Source: Chitinophagaceae bacterium
GTDB lineage: Bacteria; Bacteroidota; Bacteroidia; Chitinophagales; Chitinophagaceae
Length of the DNA: 8,062 bases
Direction: 5' to 3'
Assembly: GCA_003167015.1 (NCBI GenBank)
Contig: PMUF01000602.1
Coordinates: 1-8,062, forward strand
Positions 5,939 through 8,062 of the stretch are shown here, piece by piece (position 1 is the first letter of the stretch; each line of letters begins with the position of its first letter). The notes beneath the pieces are model-generated. The model saw only the letters and a list, made by a program, of their open reading frames with translations, was not told the origin of the DNA and made no database searches. The translations under genes and the position numbers were made by a program.

Positions 5939-6781
5939 ATGCGTGGTCTTTACCTGGCAATGCTGTCCGTCCTCACTTTCTGCTGCCAGGCCGAAGATCT
6001 GAACGGTATCTGGAAAGGAGTCCTGACACAGGGCCCCGGCGGTTGTTACCCACAGTATTTCCTGGAGTTGCAGATCAATGCTGCCAACGACCGGATCTCA
6101 GGCCGGGCCTATGATTATTATGACAAGACGCATTATGTAAAGATGAGCTTTACAGGACGCTATAACGCACAGACACACCGGCTCGTGCTGATAGAAAACA
6201 GGATATTGGAGGCCGATATACCATCAGACTGCCTGCCGTGCATCAAGACCTACGACCTCAACTATTCAAAGACAGGTGACCAGGAAGAGCTGAACGGAGA
6301 CTGGAAAGGCATCTATTCCGAAAAACGGCTCATCTGCCCGCCCGGCAAGATCCAACTGAAGAAAGCCGCGGTTTCCGACTTCCCTGTCGATATAGAGCAG
6401 AGCGATACTTTGGCCAAGCTACAGGAGTCCTTACACCTGCTGCCCAGGGAAAAGACCGAGGTCAAAACGGTGACCCTTAAAAGCCCGGATGTGACAATCC
6501 AACTGTACGACGATGGAGTGATCGACGGCGACACGGTGACGGTACTCATCAATAATAGGTTGTTGCTCTATCGTCAGATGCTCACCGACCGGCCCCTGAC
6601 CCTGCATGTCAATGCATTTCCGGGCACGGAATACGAACTGGTGATGTATGCAGATAACCTGGGCACCATTCCGCCGAATACGGCATTGATGATGGTGACG
6701 GCCGGTTCTGAAAAGATAGAGGTATTCCTCTCTTCCAGTGAACAAAACAGCGCCGCTGTGCGTTTCGTCTACAGGCCCTGA
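5939..6781 (+). CDS. Exported two-domain protein of unknown function, paralog of the upstream gene
   Basis: A 280-residue protein of unknown function. The start ATG follows the upstream stop by 3 nt. Residues 1-18, ending FCCQA before EDLNG, look like a Sec signal peptide; the paired cysteines at 15-16 do not fit a good lipobox. The N domain (about 19-142) begins DLNGIWKG and has Cys36, Cys98, Cys101 and Cys133; the last three correspond to those in the upstream protein. Also shared are the FLELQI strand, the NYSKTGDQEELNGDW stretch and the final GKIQLKK strand. A short acidic linker (about 145-175) replaces the long Pro-rich one. The C domain (about 180-280) has YDDGVIDGDT (190-199), MLTDRPL (214-220) and GTIPPNTALMMV (242-253). 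The two genes look like a tandem duplication. It converges with the DUF3347 gene 10 nt away, with no clear terminator between. Confidence 0.9.
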   Translation: MRGLYLAMLSVLTFCCQAEDLNGIWKGVLTQGPGGCYPQYFLELQINAANDRISGRAYDYYDKTHYVKMSFTGRYNAQTHRLVLIENRILEADIPSDCLPCIKTYDLNYSKTGDQEELNGDWKGIYSEKRLICPPGKIQLKKAAVSDFPVDIEQSDTLAKLQESLHLLPREKTEVKTVTLKSPDVTIQLYDDGVIDGDTVTVLINNRLLLYRQMLTDRPLTLHVNAFPGTEYELVMYADNLGTIPPNTALMMVTAGSEKIEVFLSSSEQNSAAVRFVYRP

Positions 6782-6791
6782 CGTCCTTTCC

Positions 6792-7406
6792 CTATTTCTT
6801 TGCAAAATCGAGAGAATCGACAATCTCCCCGCAGCCTACCATCTTATTTTTGTACTCCGGATGCTTATTGCCCAGATAAGGGTTGCTGATGGCAGACGTA
6901 TTGCTAAGCCAGAAGGCCTGTTCGGAGTCCTTGAAAGCCATCGGACACCGCATATGATAGATCGTTTCTCCGTCGTAACGGACGGTTCGGATGAGATTGT
7001 ACAATTCATCGGTCAGCATATCAAAGGATCTCCGCCGGGCTTCTATGCCCGTCTCGCCGGAAAAACCTTTGGCCTCGCCGCTGATGCTGGCAGCCAGGCT
7101 TTCTGCGGTCAGGATAATCGACGTATCTGCCTTCAGCTGCTTCAGCGGCAGGCTATCCGCATCTGCCATTACCCCATAGGCTGCCTGATCGGCCGCCGTC
7201 GTATCCCAATTCACAAGGGCGTCCTTCATGCTAAAATATTTGCTCATCAGCCCTGCAAAGGCTGCATTGAAGACACTGGTGTTTTTGCCGATCCGAAGGG
7301 CCTGGTCCTTGGGCGGCCGCGGTTCAGGGTTATTGTCCGACATGAGCTTGTAGACCAGGAGGCCGGCGACGAGTAAAATAATGATCAACAAGACGAATTT
7401 CTTCAT
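6792..7406 (-). CDS. DUF3347 domain protein, membrane-anchored, probable metal-binding
   Basis: A 204-residue protein with a single N-terminal hydrophobic helix (residues 4-19, after MKK), acting as signal or anchor, so the rest should face the periplasm. The remainder fits DUF3347, recognised from memory: an early KYFSMKDALVNWDTTAADQAA segment (56-75), a helical middle with RRRSFDMLTDELYNLI (124-139), and the end pattern YHMRCPMAF (150-158), FWLSNTSAISNPYLGN (165-180) and KMVGCGE (188-194). Cys154, Met156, Met189 and Cys192 are plausible copper-type ligands. The domain is often found with heavy-metal efflux systems, either alone or fused to membrane-fusion proteins. No efflux gene is present here, so a link to copper is inference. 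The Lys-rich end SLDFAKK is intact. The nearest promoter match, TACCTTCG (7429-7422, minus), has one mismatch. Confidence 0.87.
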   Translation of the reverse strand: MKKFVLLIIILLVAGLLVYKLMSDNNPEPRPPKDQALRIGKNTSVFNAAFAGLMSKYFSMKDALVNWDTTAADQAAYGVMADADSLPLKQLKADTSIILTAESLAASISGEAKGFSGETGIEARRRSFDMLTDELYNLIRTVRYDGETIYHMRCPMAFKDSEQAFWLSNTSAISNPYLGNKHPEYKNKMVGCGEIVDSLDFAKK

Positions 7407-7453
7407 GAAAGAAAGTTTTATCGAAGGTAAGACATAAAGTCAGCGGCTTAATC

Positions 7454-7461
7454 TAAATTTG
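7454..7461 (+). promoter_or_regulatory. Bacteroidota -7 promoter element of the ABC-F gene
   Basis: TAAATTTG matches TAnnTTTG exactly, 23 bp before the ABC-F ATG, which gives a short AT-rich leader of about 17-20 nt. The 78-bp gap is shared with the divergently transcribed DUF3347 gene. No TTTG is found at -33 spacing. Confidence 0.55.
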
Positions 7462-7484
7462 CATACCATTTTATTAAAAATTTC

Positions 7485-8062
7485 ATGCTAGCAGGACTAC
7501 AGAACGTAACATTTGAATTCGGAGCCAGGATCATCGTCAAGGACGCCACCTGGCATATTCAGCCCAACGAGCGGATCGGATTGATCGGCTATAACGGTAC
7601 AGGGAAATCTACTTTGTTAAAATTGTTCGCCGGGGAATATCTTCCGTCGGAAGGTACGGTGGAAAGGAGCCGTAGTACCTCCATAGGCTACCTGCACCAG
7701 GACCTGCTGAGCTTCGACACCAATGGGTCGATCCTCGAAGTGGCGATGACGGCCTTTGAAAGAGTGCTGCAACTGGAAAAAGAGATCGACGAGCTGGGTA
7801 AGCAACTGGAACAGGATTCGGAGAATAACGATCTCCTGATCCGGTATACGGACGCCCTTCACGAAATGGATATCCTGGACGGCTATACCATCCATCACCG
7901 GACGGAAGAGATCCTCCAGGGACTTGGATTCGCCAATGCAGACCTGAACCGCCCCTTCCGGGAGTTCAGCGGCGGCTGGCGCATGCGCGTCCTGCTCGCA
8001 AGGATGATCCTGCAGAAACCCGATCTGCTGCTGCTCGATGAGCCGACCAACCATCTGGATCT
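7485..8062 (+). CDS. ABC-F family ATPase (partial, C-terminus beyond right edge)
   Basis: The first 192 codons of a soluble, duplicated-ATPase ABC-F protein; these bind the ribosome (E site) and act as translation factors or antibiotic-protection factors, not transporters. The first nucleotide-binding domain is almost complete: Walker A GYNGTGKST (35-43), Q-loop Gln72, a charged helical arm insertion (about 85-135), signature FSGGWRMR (161-168), and Walker B LLLLDEPTNHLD (181-192), where the window ends. The FSGGW signature and DEPTNHLD are the ABC-F hallmarks. The start ATG at 7485 opens MLAGLQNVTFEFG, the normal beginning of the domain, and no membrane segment is present. The subfamily (EttA, Uup, YheS-like or resistance type) needs the missing linker and second domain. 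Confidence 0.96.
   Translation, partial: MLAGLQNVTFEFGARIIVKDATWHIQPNERIGLIGYNGTGKSTLLKLFAGEYLPSEGTVERSRSTSIGYLHQDLLSFDTNGSILEVAMTAFERVLQLEKEIDELGKQLEQDSENNDLLIRYTDALHEMDILDGYTIHHRTEEILQGLGFANADLNRPFREFSGGWRMRVLLARMILQKPDLLLLDEPTNHLD

Noticed and set aside
5954..5992. Lipoprotein signal in the second exported protein (TFCC)
   Set aside because: The residues before either cysteine are T-F or F-C rather than the small or aliphatic pattern of a lipobox, and CQA before ED fits ordinary signal peptidase cleavage better.
6782..6791. Bidirectional terminator between the convergent genes
   Set aside because: Only 10 nt separate the stop codons and I find no stem followed by a T-run there; termination may occur inside the opposing gene or depend on Rho.

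Overview
The window looks like a chromosomal segment of a Bacteroidota bacterium, most probably in or near the Chitinophagaceae. Three things point there: the protein sequences of the arginine decarboxylase, ThrRS and IF-3; start sites without Shine-Dalgarno sequences; and several copies of the Bacteroidota -7 promoter element (TAnnTTTG) just upstream of genes. No mobile element, CRISPR array, tRNA or rRNA was seen. The family-level assignment is an inference.

Layout. (1) Positions 1-1122, minus strand: the N-terminal 374 codons of a PLP-dependent arginine decarboxylase, cut by the left edge and apparently starting at TTG. (2) Positions 1184-4657, minus strand: the translation operon thrS - infC - rpmI - rplT (ThrRS, IF-3, L35, L20), ending in a very strong intrinsic terminator. 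A 205-bp gap between infC and rpmI holds a terminator-like hairpin, then a -7 promoter match, then a GC-rich structured leader. The ribosomal-protein half may therefore be transcribed and controlled separately. (3) Positions 4742-6781, plus strand, divergent from thrS: two adjacent paralogous exported proteins of unknown function, 3 nt apart. They share an N-terminal three-Cys beta-rich domain and a C-terminal domain with a YDDGVIDGDT motif. The first also carries a Pro/Thr/Arg-rich linker with a 17-residue repeat. (4) Positions 6792-7406, minus strand, convergent: a membrane-anchored DUF3347 protein with a probable metal-binding CPM...GCG signature. (5) Positions 7485-8062, plus strand: the first 192 codons of an ABC-F ATPase, cut by the right edge.

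How they relate. The thrS-rplT block is an ordinary conserved translation operon; its internal control region is the most interesting regulatory sequence here. The exported pair is the least explained protein content and looks like a tandem duplication followed by linker expansion. I see no evidence of a multi-gene defence, metabolic or mobile system. No gene-free stretch exceeds about 205 bp.
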